From Lachnotalea sp. AF33-28 (lineage in GTDB: Bacteria; Bacillota; Clostridia; Lachnospirales; Lachnospiraceae): DNA of 64,000 nucleotides. This document shows, in pieces, positions 25,447-34,844 of this stretch. The notes beneath the pieces are model-generated. The model was not told where the DNA came from, searched no databases, and was given only the letters and a program-made list of their open reading frames with translations. The DNA is taken from positions 124,001 through 188,000 of the forward strand of contig NZ_QUEE01000003.1 in NCBI RefSeq assembly GCF_003477885.1. The letters run 5' to 3'. The position numbers and the translations under genes were made by a program. Position 1 is the first letter of the stretch. Each line of letters starts with the position of its first letter.

Positions 25447-26940
25447 CTAAAACTGAAAATAGATGAACTGGCTGGCATCAAATCCAGGTCCGTAGACGCC
25501 CAGATTCAAAATGGCCAGTATCGCCAATATATAAATCAGCCAGCGAAACCACAGTCCCTGCTTCGCCAGTGTCTCTCTGATGTGCATGCCTTTGTACTTA
25601 AGAAGGCTCACCACAAACAGCACTCCGATACAGATAAGCGTCAGGTAAAATTCCGGCTCCTTCAGCCCCAGAGTAAACAGAGAGCCGTCCACCAGCATCC
25701 AGGGATAAAAGTAATTCTTGAACCGTTTAAATATCTCAATGGCCGCGTATATGCTGTCGGCCCGGAAAAACACCCATGTGAAATTAATCAGTCCGAAGGT
25801 CACCGCAGCCTTCAGAAGTTTATGGCTGAACGAGGAACGGTCGATACGGAAAATACGGACCAGCCGGTCGCGGACAGGTTTTAAGAGAGAACCGACCACC
25901 TGAAATGCGCCGTTAAAAAAGCCCCACAGCACGAATGTCCAGCTGGCCCCGTGCCACAGGCCGCTGGCCAGAAAAACAATCATTATGTTGAGATAATGCC
26001 GCACTTTGCCGCACCGGTTTCCACCCAGAGGAATATACAGGTAATCCCTGAACCAGGTGGTCAGCGAGATATGCCAGCGGCGCCAGAAGCCGGCCACGGA
26101 TGTGGCAAAATAAGGCGTATCAAAGTTATCCATCAGCTTAAAGCCCATGACCTGTGCCGCGCCTATGGCGATATTGGAATAGCTCGCGAAATCACAGTAA
26201 ATCTGTATGGCAAAAAAGAGGGTCGCCACCAGCAGCGGAACTCCTGTCTGATGCTGCCAGGTGCCATATACAGAGTTTACCAGAATCGCCACCCTGTCGG
26301 CTATGACAAGTTTCTGGAAATATCCCCAAAGCATCAGTAAAAGCCCGTCTCTGGCCCTCGTAAAGCTGAATGTATGTCTCTGACCGATCTGGGTGAGCAG
26401 GTTTTTGGATCGTTCAATGGGCCCTGCCACCAGCTGCGGGAAGAAGGACACAAACAGCGCGTATTTCGCCACATTCCTCTCGACATAGATATCCCCCCTG
26501 TATACATCCATGGTATAGCTTAGAGCCTGGAAGGTATAGAAGGATATGCCCACCGGCAGGATCACATCGAACTCGGGCTGTACCAGCGTTATATTGAGAG
26601 CACCCAGCACCCGGTTTAAATTATCCACCGCAAAATCAAAATACTTGAAGAAAAACAGTATGGACAGATTCAGAATGAGGCTGACCGCCACCCAGAATTT
26701 CCGCCAGAAATTTCTTTTTCTCTGATCCTCCATCTTATTGGCCTGATCGATCAGCAGGCCGCTTAGATATGTCAGCAGCGTGGAGGTCGCCATCAGCAGC
26801 GCATACTGCGGGTTCCAGCACATATAGAAATAGTAGCTGGCTCCCAACAGCCACAGATAGCGTATCTTATGGGGTATCAGAAAATAAACCAGTGTTACCA
26901 CCGGGAAAAAGATCAAAAATGATATCGAGTTAAAAAGCAT
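25447..26940 (-). CDS. MBOAT-family O-acyltransferase (AlgI/DltB/PatA-like)
   Basis: 497 residues. The ATG at 26940 has a GGAGGAATT leader; the frame runs 27 codons further without support. About eleven membrane helices. The family landmarks are FWRRWHISLTTWFRDYLYIP (His290) and ASGLWHGASWTFVLWG (His330, the invariant MBOAT histidine), with PQLVAGPIERSKN earlier. It moves an activated acyl group, usually acetyl, across the membrane for attachment to an extracellular glycan by the SGNH partner downstream. First gene of the acylation unit. Confidence 0.95.
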   Translation of the reverse strand: MLFNSISFLIFFPVVTLVYFLIPHKIRYLWLLGASYYFYMCWNPQYALLMATSTLLTYLSGLLIDQANKMEDQRKRNFWRKFWVAVSLILNLSILFFFKYFDFAVDNLNRVLGALNITLVQPEFDVILPVGISFYTFQALSYTMDVYRGDIYVERNVAKYALFVSFFPQLVAGPIERSKNLLTQIGQRHTFSFTRARDGLLLMLWGYFQKLVIADRVAILVNSVYGTWQHQTGVPLLVATLFFAIQIYCDFASYSNIAIGAAQVMGFKLMDNFDTPYFATSVAGFWRRWHISLTTWFRDYLYIPLGGNRCGKVRHYLNIMIVFLASGLWHGASWTFVLWGFFNGAFQVVGSLLKPVRDRLVRIFRIDRSSFSHKLLKAAVTFGLINFTWVFFRADSIYAAIEIFKRFKNYFYPWMLVDGSLFTLGLKEPEFYLTLICIGVLFVVSLLKYKGMHIRETLAKQGLWFRWLIYILAILAILNLGVYGPGFDASQFIYFQF

Positions 26941-27120
26941 AATTCCTCCGCTCTGTGCTGTATGGGCACGTATTTTCCCACCTGTCTGGCCCGGACAGGC
27001 TGATGGTTCCATGGGGTTCATTATAACCTGTCTTCCGGGAATTTACAACCTTGCGGCCGTTATGGACGTGTTAAATTTTTCTTACGATGTCTGCATTGGC
27101 TGTAATATCCTGTTTCATTG

Positions 27121-27149
27121 TTGTTATCCCTGCGGGAATGTATTATAAT
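27121..27149 (+). promoter_or_regulatory. sigma-A promoter for the DUF6020-like gene
   Basis: TTGTTA (27121-27126), a 17-base spacer and TATAAT (27144-27149) lie about 50 bases before the ATG at 27198, which has its own GGAGG site. The divergent MBOAT gene starts 258 bases away on the other strand. Confidence 0.7.
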
Positions 27150-27197
27150 TATATCCAAATGAAAGTCTTCTAAAGTTTTACTCGCTGGAGGTCTCCC

Positions 27198-28994
27198 ATG
27201 AATCACCTGAAAAAACACGTTAAATTATACAGCTTTATATTTGCCTGTATGGCCATATACAGCATATCCTTCGCGATTAATCTGGAAAACGGCAGCCTGG
27301 TCATCAGCAACAGTGTATTTTCACTCATTTTTCTGCTTTGTTTTTATCTAATCATAAGCAAAGGCATTCTGGCAGCCAATAAGTGCAACCTACGCTTTTG
27401 TACTATAATGGGATTGATTTTCTCATCCTTTCTTATTATCGGCAGAGAAATATACGTTCATTCAGGTATTGACTATTCGGCAAAAGGGATGTTCCATAAA
27501 GCATTCCTGATCTGTTCCCTAGGCATACTGTTTGCTGCGGTGCTGCTGATTATGCTAAACTTCCTGTCCTCCGCTGCCGGCAAGGTGAAAAATATCGGTC
27601 CGGGCAGCCGTCTGCAAATACTTGCGGGTCTGAGAAGCTCTGTATTTGTCATCTGGGCATTTATATTTCTGTGCTGGCTTCCGGTATTTCTGGCCTTTTA
27701 TCCCGGCATATTCGCCTATGATGTGCCCAACCAGGTGAGCCAGCTGCATTTTAGAGAATTCACCTCACATCATCCTGTTCTCCATACATTATATCTTGGC
27801 ATTTGCATCGGAATCGGAAAACAGTTTCATTCATACAATCTGGGAGTTGCGATCTACACGCTGTCACAGATGGCCGTCATGTCTGCCATATTTGCGTATA
27901 CATGCAGCAAACTGAACCGCTGGGGAGCCCCTGTATGGGTCTGGGTATTATCCATACTATATTTCGCGCTGCATCCGTTAAACTCCATGTTTGCAGTCAG
28001 CACTACAAAGGATGTGCTGTTCACCGGTTTTCTGCTGTTGCTGATTATTTTTCTATATGAAATGTTTAGAGAGCCTGATATTTTTGTACATTCAATTTTT
28101 CTTCAGGCACGTTTTCTTGTTACGGTGATATTAATGGCCAGTTTCCGCAACAATGGTTTGTATGCGTTTCTGCTGTGTATCCCTTTTATACTCATGTTAC
28201 AGAAAAAGCGCCGGCTGCGTCTGACGCTTATCTGCGCGGCTGCAGCGCTGGCTTATCTGCTTTTTATAAACATCCTTCATCGCGGTCTGCACGTATCCTC
28301 CGGCAGTATTGCCGAAATGCTCAGCATACCCATACAGCAATTCGCTCGGGTTACTGCGCTTCATCAGGAGGAACTGGCTGATGAAGACCTGCAGGCTCTC
28401 TATGGCTATATTGATGAGGAAAAACTGACGCTATATAATGCCTACCTCGCAGATCCTGTAAAGGATGGATTTAATCAGGAAGCATTTTATGAAAATACAA
28501 AAGGATTTGTAAAGTTATGGGTACGGCTGGGGCTCAAATACCCTGGGACCTACGCGGATGCGTTTCTGACCTGCAGCCTGGGCAACTGGTATCCGAATAT
28601 GAATTATCCCAATATGCATCCTTACATGGAGACGTCCGTTAAGGATGTCTATCTGGATCTGCCATTTGAACGCCAGAGCAAACTTCCATGGCTGGAGGAG
28701 CTCTACGGAAAACTGGCTTATGATACGCCCCACCAAGGATATCCGATTGTTTCCATGCTGTTTCAACCCGCCTTTTTTTCATGGTTTCTGCTGTTTGCGG
28801 CGGCCTACTGTGTCCATGTGAAGAACCGTCCAGGTTTCCTCGCGCTGATGCCGCTGACGGGCCTGTGGCTGACACTGCTGCTGGCGCCAATCGCTCTGAT
28901 GCGCTACTCATATCCTTTAGCCGCCGCGCTTCCTATTATGATCTGGTTTATGCTGGACAGGCACAGCTGTCCGCAGCCAGAAAATGCAGGATAG
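27198..28994 (+). CDS. DUF6020-like polytopic membrane protein, putative GT-C glycosyltransferase
   Basis: 598 residues with a dozen or so membrane helices and a GGAGG site. The segment FYPGIFAYDVPNQVSQLH, the SHHPVLHTLYLG stretch and STTKDVLFTGF match my recollection of DUF6020 membrane proteins from Clostridia and lactic acid bacteria. The acidic residue in YPGIFAYD lies in the first large outer loop, where GT-C enzymes keep their catalytic Asp. No substrate is known. It is the only plus-strand gene right of 13 kb and has its own promoter and a terminator shared with the convergent GT2 gene. Confidence 0.78.
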   Translation: MNHLKKHVKLYSFIFACMAIYSISFAINLENGSLVISNSVFSLIFLLCFYLIISKGILAANKCNLRFCTIMGLIFSSFLIIGREIYVHSGIDYSAKGMFHKAFLICSLGILFAAVLLIMLNFLSSAAGKVKNIGPGSRLQILAGLRSSVFVIWAFIFLCWLPVFLAFYPGIFAYDVPNQVSQLHFREFTSHHPVLHTLYLGICIGIGKQFHSYNLGVAIYTLSQMAVMSAIFAYTCSKLNRWGAPVWVWVLSILYFALHPLNSMFAVSTTKDVLFTGFLLLLIIFLYEMFREPDIFVHSIFLQARFLVTVILMASFRNNGLYAFLLCIPFILMLQKKRRLRLTLICAAAALAYLLFINILHRGLHVSSGSIAEMLSIPIQQFARVTALHQEELADEDLQALYGYIDEEKLTLYNAYLADPVKDGFNQEAFYENTKGFVKLWVRLGLKYPGTYADAFLTCSLGNWYPNMNYPNMHPYMETSVKDVYLDLPFERQSKLPWLEELYGKLAYDTPHQGYPIVSMLFQPAFFSWFLLFAAAYCVHVKNRPGFLALMPLTGLWLTLLLAPIALMRYSYPLAAALPIMIWFMLDRHSCPQPENAG

Positions 28995-29017
28995 AGTTAA
29001 ACGTCTAACCTGCATTT
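28982..29017. terminator. bidirectional terminator between convergent genes
   Basis: AAATGCAGG (28982-28990) pairs with CCTGCATTT (29009-29017). The stop of the 27198 gene lies at the base of the loop, and the GT2 gene ends at 29022 on the other strand, so a single hairpin serves both. Confidence 0.75.
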
Positions 29018-29021
29018 ATCT

Positions 29022-29939
29022 TTATCGTTTTATGCTGTTTAAGTACAATTCAAACAACTGCCTATGCTTTTTTACAAGCACACTTAAGATAATTCCGCAT
29101 ACCCACATCAGGATGCCGATCACAGCTACGATGCAAGCCACGATCAATGTGGGAAAACGGAGCACCAGGCCGGTCTTAATATATTCGGCCAATACCGGCA
29201 GGAAAAAGATCAAGGCAATCAGCTCGCACAGAAGCATGATGACGGTAAAAAAGCTATAAGGCTTATAGTCGCGGAAGAGAGTCGCGATGGTCTTTAACAC
29301 TTTAACTCCGTCACTGACCGTATTCAGCTTGGAAACACTGCCTTCCGGACGGTCACGGTAGGTTACCGGGATCTCTTTCAGATAAAAGTTCTTGTCCAGC
29401 GCGTGTATCGTCATCTCCGTCTCAATTTCAAACCCTTTTGACAGCACTGGGAAGGACTTTACAAACAGGCGGCTGAATGCCCGGTACCCGGTCATGATAT
29501 CGCGGACATCACTCTTAAACAAATGGTTGATCAGACCGCGCACCACACGATTGCCGGTATTGTGGAACGGTCTCTTATTTTCTGTGAAATAGGTGGAGGA
29601 CAGCCTGTCCCCAATCACCATATCCACCCCGCCTTCCAGCACAAGATCACACATCTGTCTGGCATTTTCAGCCGGATATGTGTCATCCCCGTCGATCATC
29701 AGATAGCAGTCCGCGTCGATTTCCCGAAACATGGTGCGGATCACGTTTCCTTTTCCCTGACGGTGCTCATAGCGCACGGTCGCCCCGGCCTCCCGGGCAA
29801 TTTCATCCGTATGGTCAGATGAGTTATTATCATAGACATATATCTCCGCTTCAGGCAGAGCTTCCCTGTAATCTTCGATCACCTTTTTGATCGTCAGGCT
29901 TTCATTATAGCAGGGTATCAAGATGGCAATTTTATTCAT
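29022..29939 (-). CDS. GT2 glycosyltransferase, polyprenyl-phosphate sugar synthase type
   Basis: 305 residues. A GT-A domain with AILIPCYNES at the start, YDNNSSDHT, and the metal-binding MIDGDDTYP (Asp83, Asp85, Asp86) is followed by two C-terminal membrane helices (~220-290). This is the DPM1/GtrB-like layout: a nucleotide sugar is transferred to polyprenyl phosphate on the inner face, and the lipid-linked sugar then serves GT-C enzymes outside. An excellent promoter sits at 29967-29995, so it can be expressed apart from the ArnT-like genes upstream. The sugar is unknown. Confidence 0.92.
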   Translation of the reverse strand: MNKIAILIPCYNESLTIKKVIEDYREALPEAEIYVYDNNSSDHTDEIAREAGATVRYEHRQGKGNVIRTMFREIDADCYLMIDGDDTYPAENARQMCDLVLEGGVDMVIGDRLSSTYFTENKRPFHNTGNRVVRGLINHLFKSDVRDIMTGYRAFSRLFVKSFPVLSKGFEIETEMTIHALDKNFYLKEIPVTYRDRPEGSVSKLNTVSDGVKVLKTIATLFRDYKPYSFFTVIMLLCELIALIFFLPVLAEYIKTGLVLRFPTLIVACIVAVIGILMWVCGIILSVLVKKHRQLFELYLNSIKR

Positions 29940-29966
29940 AGGTTCCTCCAGTTTGCTTTGAAATCT

Positions 29967-29995
29967 ATTATAGCGGTCCTTTTACAGGATTTCAA
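29967..29995 (-). promoter_or_regulatory. strong sigma-A promoter for the 29022 GT2 gene
   Basis: TTGAAA (29995-29990), 17 bases, TATAAT (29972-29967) on the minus strand, about 30 bases before the GT2 start and directly after the stop of the 29997 gene. This is the best consensus match in the window and creates an internal start in an otherwise tightly packed array. Confidence 0.8.
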
Positions 29996-29996
29996 T

Positions 29997-31538
29997 TTAA
30001 TTTTTAGTATAAATACGGTATTTTCCGCATTGCGTATAGCTAAATCCTGCTTCATCCAGCAATTCCATCTGTACTTTGTCCGAAGCTATAATATAAACCG
30101 CGTCCTCCTCCGGAATTGAAGGCAATTCAAAATAATAATTCCGATAATGATTTACTGAATCCTGCCGCGAACCCGTAAACTCTTCCGGCGTGATCTTCTC
30201 TTCCAGACAAATAAAGATATATGGCTGCTGTTCCTCTCCTGCATCCACATAAATCCTTCTCTGCTCTTGATCCGCCACAGTATCATCCACATATCGGACA
30301 GCTTCGGTCAGGTCCCGGTAAAAGTACGTGCGCAGATCCTCGGCATGATTCACATAATAGTATTTTCCAAAAAACAGAAACAGCACTCCATACAGCACCG
30401 TCATTACAGGCCCCAGCGCCCTGTGCCAGTTTGATATATGCTGTATTCCCAGCGCAATGAATACCGCAAGCATCAGATAAACAGCATTGGACTTATTGAT
30501 GATATAGCCGTCAAATACAACCAGCGCACAGATCAGAGCGCTGAAAAACATAAAAAGCGGAATCAGCCGCGGCGAGTATTCCTTATGATTCTTCAGATCC
30601 TTCCAGGACCTTAACATATACAGTACCGCACCTGTCGCTACCAGCGGAAGTGAGATATAATACAGCGTTCCAAACTGAGGATCCGCATTATAGTCCAGAT
30701 GGTCATGGGTCAGCAGGGTCCAGAACAGTTTCAGGTTTTTCGGGATATTGGCCGGTGAAAATTCCGCGCCCCTGTAGTAAAGCAGCTTGGGGATCGTAAA
30801 AAATCCGGTCTTTATCTCCGGCAGCAACCCATTATTAACCGCCAGCATCAGCATCAGCGGCAAAGCCAGAAAAAATACAGGTACTCCCAAAGCAAACAGA
30901 TTTTTCACCTTTAATCTGCGGATGCTGAAAAGGTAAATCAGCGTAAAAAGCAGAAATAGGGGCAGAATCAAAAAAGTCAAAGCATAGGTATACAGCGTGA
31001 GGCCAAGCGAGATTCCGGCAGCTATAAACAGGCTTGTCTTCTCCTTTTTTACCGCCAGCATCAGCCAATACACGGACATTGTAAAAAATCCCAGCAGCAG
31101 ATTGCAGTCCAGCCCCCAGCGGGAAGCCATGATAAAATACGGACATATGGTAATAAAAAGGGCTGTCAGCACAGCCGTGCGCCTGTTCCACATTTCTTTC
31201 ACAATCAGATATCCAAACACATAGACGAGCACGCCTGACAAAAGTGCAGGCAGACGCACCGCCGTCATGCTAAAGCCGAATATTTTAATAAATAAAGCTG
31301 CCAGATACGCATAAAGAGCGCTCTGTCCGGCATCAAAGTTGATCAGATACACCGGAAAGGGATTCTGATATCTGTCCGTGCCAAAACGTGCCAGATTATA
31401 GGCGTCATAAGCCATCCCAGCCTCATCCACATGCATACCGGCAGGGTTCACTCCGAACTGCCAGAGCCGGGTCACCGCAAACAGGATGGTTATCACGGCT
31501 AACGCCAGGGATGCTCTGTGCTGTTTTATCCATCTCAT
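29997..31538 (-). CDS. family D ArnT/GT39-like membrane glycosyltransferase (copy 2)
   Basis: 513 residues from ATG 31538, placed by an AGG site and by alignment with the neighbouring paralogue; longer frames run into that gene. About eleven membrane helices. The first outer loop carries HVDEAGMAYDAY (Asp38, Glu39), the acidic pair expected of ArnT/PMT-type enzymes that use polyprenyl-phosphate sugars. Next come PYFIMASRWGLDCN and a C-terminal extracytoplasmic tail of ~100 residues. It shares long stretches with 31582-33129 (GTDRY, FPVYLIN, GQSALYAYLAA), so the two arose by tandem duplication. Acceptor and sugar unknown. Confidence 0.87.
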   Translation of the reverse strand: MRWIKQHRASLALAVITILFAVTRLWQFGVNPAGMHVDEAGMAYDAYNLARFGTDRYQNPFPVYLINFDAGQSALYAYLAALFIKIFGFSMTAVRLPALLSGVLVYVFGYLIVKEMWNRRTAVLTALFITICPYFIMASRWGLDCNLLLGFFTMSVYWLMLAVKKEKTSLFIAAGISLGLTLYTYALTFLILPLFLLFTLIYLFSIRRLKVKNLFALGVPVFFLALPLMLMLAVNNGLLPEIKTGFFTIPKLLYYRGAEFSPANIPKNLKLFWTLLTHDHLDYNADPQFGTLYYISLPLVATGAVLYMLRSWKDLKNHKEYSPRLIPLFMFFSALICALVVFDGYIINKSNAVYLMLAVFIALGIQHISNWHRALGPVMTVLYGVLFLFFGKYYYVNHAEDLRTYFYRDLTEAVRYVDDTVADQEQRRIYVDAGEEQQPYIFICLEEKITPEEFTGSRQDSVNHYRNYYFELPSIPEEDAVYIIASDKVQMELLDEAGFSYTQCGKYRIYTKN

Positions 31539-31581
31539 AACTTTACCTGTCTCCACAGCATGCTCCTTCCTTAGATCAATG

Positions 31582-33129
31582 TCAGCGGATACCATCCACA
31601 GTATAGAGCCGGTATCCACAATATTCTTCTTCTGTAAATCCGTTATCCACAAGTTTATCCGCCATTTCCTCATTCGTGTTAATAATATACACACCGCTCC
31701 TATTCGTCTCCTCCGGGAAGAAGGTGCAATACCCGTCATAGTTCCTCGGCTGTCCGCTCTCCGCTTCCCTCATAAATACATAGGGAGAAGTCCGGTTCTG
31801 CAGCAGCAGATAGATATCCGCCTGCATCACCCCGCCGGTATCCAGATAAACCGTGCGATCCGGATATTCCTCGGATACATGTGCAACAACCTTCATCACC
31901 GTATCATTGAAATATTCCTGCGGATAGCGGTCCGCAGGGTATCGGAAATAATAATACCCGGAAAAACATACAAACAACACCAGATAACAGATTCCGGCGG
32001 CTGCTATGCTCTTTCTGTAACGGCGGTACAGCCAGCGAAGAAACAGAACGATGAAGAAAACCAGTGAAAAGAATACCGCATTTGACTTATTTACCACCCT
32101 GGCATCGGCCGTCACCAGTCCGCAGCAGAGCACGCTGAAGAACATGATAAACACAAAGGTATCAATTGTGATCTTTCTATCCCTGACGGCCCTTAATGCG
32201 CTCCTGCCGCACAGGCATGCGCCGGCAATCACCAGTGGAACAGAAATATAATAAAGTGTGCCGAACTCCGGAAAAGCGTTGTATTCCAGCGGGCCGAAAA
32301 AGAGGATGCTTTTCAGCATCTGAAGGCCGTTTTTCAAATTGGCAAGGGATATTTCTGCGCCGCGGTAAGCGAAGAGCTTGGGAATAGTAAAAAACGGCGT
32401 GCTGATTTCGCCGCGTCCCAGCATATTGACTGCCAGAAATAATAACAGCGGAGATGCCAACAGCCCTAATGGAATGCAAAATGCCCAGAACTGCTTCCAG
32501 ATGATACTCCGGCTGCGGATCAGGCAGATTAAAACAAACAGCAGAAACACCGGCAGCGTGATCCAGGATAAGCTGTAGGTGTAGAGCGTCAGGCCAAAAA
32601 AGCACCCCGCCGCAGCAAACAGCCGGCAGCGCCGCACTTTCACAGCCTTCCACAGCCAATAGACCGACAGTGTAAAAAATCCCAGAAAAAGGTTGCAGTC
32701 CAATCCGAATCTGGAGGCCATGATGAAATAAGGGCATACAGTAAGCAGTCCGGCCGCTGTCAGAGCTGCCCTGCGCCCATAAGCTTCCTTCACCAGCAGA
32801 CTCCCGAACAGCACGGCGATTCCGTTAACTATCACACCTGGCAGCCGTACCGCAAATACAGAAAATCCCATAAGCTTCACGCAGATTGCTGCCAGATACG
32901 CGTACATTGCGCTCTGGCCGTCCCCATAATTGATTAAATACACCGGAAAATGCTTCAGATACCGGTCCGTTCCGAAATTCGCAAGGCAGTAGGCATCATA
33001 AGCCATGCCCGCCTCATCCACATGCAGGCCTCTGGGAATATCCGCAAGCATCCACAGTCTGGTTACGGCAAACAGCAGCGCGATCCCTGCTGCCGCCAGC
33101 CAAAACATTTTTTTATTGTCCCGAAACAT
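31582..33129 (-). CDS. family D ArnT/GT39-like membrane glycosyltransferase (copy 1)
   Basis: 515 residues, ATG 33129 after an AAGGA site, overlapping the end of the upstream gene by 17 bases, which suggests translational coupling. Same layout as its neighbour: HVDEAGMAYDAY in the first outer loop, GDGQSAMYAYLAA, PYFIMASRFGLDCN, then membrane helices and a C-terminal outer tail (YRLYTVDGIR end). The duplicate pair probably adds different sugars or uses different acceptors, which is inference. Confidence 0.87.
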   Translation of the reverse strand: MFRDNKKMFWLAAAGIALLFAVTRLWMLADIPRGLHVDEAGMAYDAYCLANFGTDRYLKHFPVYLINYGDGQSAMYAYLAAICVKLMGFSVFAVRLPGVIVNGIAVLFGSLLVKEAYGRRAALTAAGLLTVCPYFIMASRFGLDCNLFLGFFTLSVYWLWKAVKVRRCRLFAAAGCFFGLTLYTYSLSWITLPVFLLFVLICLIRSRSIIWKQFWAFCIPLGLLASPLLLFLAVNMLGRGEISTPFFTIPKLFAYRGAEISLANLKNGLQMLKSILFFGPLEYNAFPEFGTLYYISVPLVIAGACLCGRSALRAVRDRKITIDTFVFIMFFSVLCCGLVTADARVVNKSNAVFFSLVFFIVLFLRWLYRRYRKSIAAAGICYLVLFVCFSGYYYFRYPADRYPQEYFNDTVMKVVAHVSEEYPDRTVYLDTGGVMQADIYLLLQNRTSPYVFMREAESGQPRNYDGYCTFFPEETNRSGVYIINTNEEMADKLVDNGFTEEEYCGYRLYTVDGIR

Positions 33130-34834
33130 TGCTGCTTTTTTCCTTTCTGCGCCTGAACATCCACCATACTGCCAGCACGGCCAGTGTCACTGTATTAAGT
33201 AGCAGCGCAAGATGCTGAACCGCCGTCCCGGTATACTTTACAGTCATCGTTCCGCCGTTCACAGTACTTTCAGGGTACAGGCGAACGGTTCCGTTAAAAC
33301 CGTTTCCGTCCAATGCGCAGGGAGTCCGTTTTCCGCTTTCATCCGTCAGCCACGCGGCATATCCTTTGTACCAGACGAGGGGCACATCCAACCATCTGCA
33401 GGCACCCTCAAAATCAAACTGCAGTCCCTGACCGCGGATATCCGAAAATTCCAGTTCCCTCCCATCATCCGTGCGGACAAGACGGTCCTGGATTACTATC
33501 TCCTTCACCTCCGGATCGGTTTTTGGATCCCGTATAGGCTGAAAGTATTTCTCTTCCGCACTCTTGGGAAGCCATTCCCCCTGCACGAGATTAAAAGTGT
33601 TTTCCCCATAGGTATAGAAGTCATTCTTAATATCATAGTAATCGATCTTATAATGCTCATAATACAAAGTCCCGCTTAATACCATGCAAGCCAGGACACC
33701 GGTCATGATCTCCCTCCGATACCTGCCTCCAAACTTGAGAACTGCCATCAACCCGATTGCAACGGCAAGAAACAGGGAAGCGATGGCATAAAAACGCCAG
33801 GGAAACTGTATGTTATTGAGCAGCGGCTGAACCAGTTTCCAGGGGAAATAGTCAGACGTTACCCACAGTGTCGCAAAACCCATAATGAGAAACCATCTGA
33901 TCGTCCTGCGCTGTCGTTTATTCTCCTCACACTTTGGCAGCACCAGAGCGAGCAGGCACATCAGAAGTATCGCGATGTCAAAATTATAGGTATAGTCCAG
34001 GAAATTAATGCTGAAGATCTGCGGAAGCAGCGCTGCATTGTCGCTGACCAGCGTCCAGGGCTGTCCAAAACGCATCTCGAGGCTTAGCAGCTGTTCCAAA
34101 AACGGCAACCAATATGCCGCAGTTGCCATCAGAACAATCACCGCAGTCAAACATAACTTCACAAATTTTCTGCCATTGAGTACCACACGCTTAAAATAGA
34201 TCAGACAGAGCACAAATGCCACACATAAAGCGCTGACCAGGGAAATCGTGTGAGAATACATCAGCCCCCAAAATCCGATCCCCAATACCCAGGGCCTCTC
34301 ATACTCTTCAAATATCAGATTATAAAGACCGTATATGACGAGCGGAAAGAATACAAAAGCCTGCGTTTCCCCCAGTGATCCCCTGGTATACAGATTCGCC
34401 AGATGGTATTGGGACATTGTATACACAATGGCCGCCACCGATGCCGCGGTTTTCTCCTTCCCGCTGATACGGTATGCCGCATACAACATGGTGAGATAAC
34501 TTCCGGCGATACATAAAAACGCAAATACTTTATAGCTCGGCTCGATCCCCACACCGAGTATACGTAAAACAGCCGGTATATAAAGGAACAGTTCCGGATA
34601 GCACAGTGATGATGCATATCCGTAGCCATTCAGGAATATCGGCCCTATTTTCACCGGAAACTGCCCGTCTTTCAACCCTTCACTGATATTCTCGATGCGC
34701 AGCAGATGATAACCCAGATCTTCACCGCTATGCATCATGTGAGTCGCTAGCGGTAGGCAGACATAACCGATCGCCAGGGCTGATATCAGCAGCAGAAATT
34801 TGTTGTCTTTTGCCCATGCAATAACTCTTTTCAC
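33113..34834 (-). CDS. family B PTPS_related/YfhO-like membrane protein (copy 1)
   Basis: 573 residues with a GTG start at 34834 after AAAGGAG; an upstream in-frame GTG overlaps the previous gene. About eleven membrane helices and a C-terminal outer domain with LVWYKGYAAWLTDESGK. The first outer loop reads SGEDLGYHLLRIENISEGLKD, then GQFPVKIGPIFLNGYGYASS, matching the membrane family called PTPS_related (a name inherited from weak similarity, not from enzyme activity) and the YfhO group of GT-C-like proteins. The likely role is an extracytoplasmic step of surface glycan assembly. It is 10 bases after copy 2. Confidence 0.78.
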   Translation of the reverse strand: MKRVIAWAKDNKFLLLISALAIGYVCLPLATHMMHSGEDLGYHLLRIENISEGLKDGQFPVKIGPIFLNGYGYASSLCYPELFLYIPAVLRILGVGIEPSYKVFAFLCIAGSYLTMLYAAYRISGKEKTAASVAAIVYTMSQYHLANLYTRGSLGETQAFVFFPLVIYGLYNLIFEEYERPWVLGIGFWGLMYSHTISLVSALCVAFVLCLIYFKRVVLNGRKFVKLCLTAVIVLMATAAYWLPFLEQLLSLEMRFGQPWTLVSDNAALLPQIFSINFLDYTYNFDIAILLMCLLALVLPKCEENKRQRRTIRWFLIMGFATLWVTSDYFPWKLVQPLLNNIQFPWRFYAIASLFLAVAIGLMAVLKFGGRYRREIMTGVLACMVLSGTLYYEHYKIDYYDIKNDFYTYGENTFNLVQGEWLPKSAEEKYFQPIRDPKTDPEVKEIVIQDRLVRTDDGRELEFSDIRGQGLQFDFEGACRWLDVPLVWYKGYAAWLTDESGKRTPCALDGNGFNGTVRLYPESTVNGGTMTVKYTGTAVQHLALLLNTVTLAVLAVWWMFRRRKEKSSNVSGQ

Positions 34835-34844
34835 ATTTTCTCCT

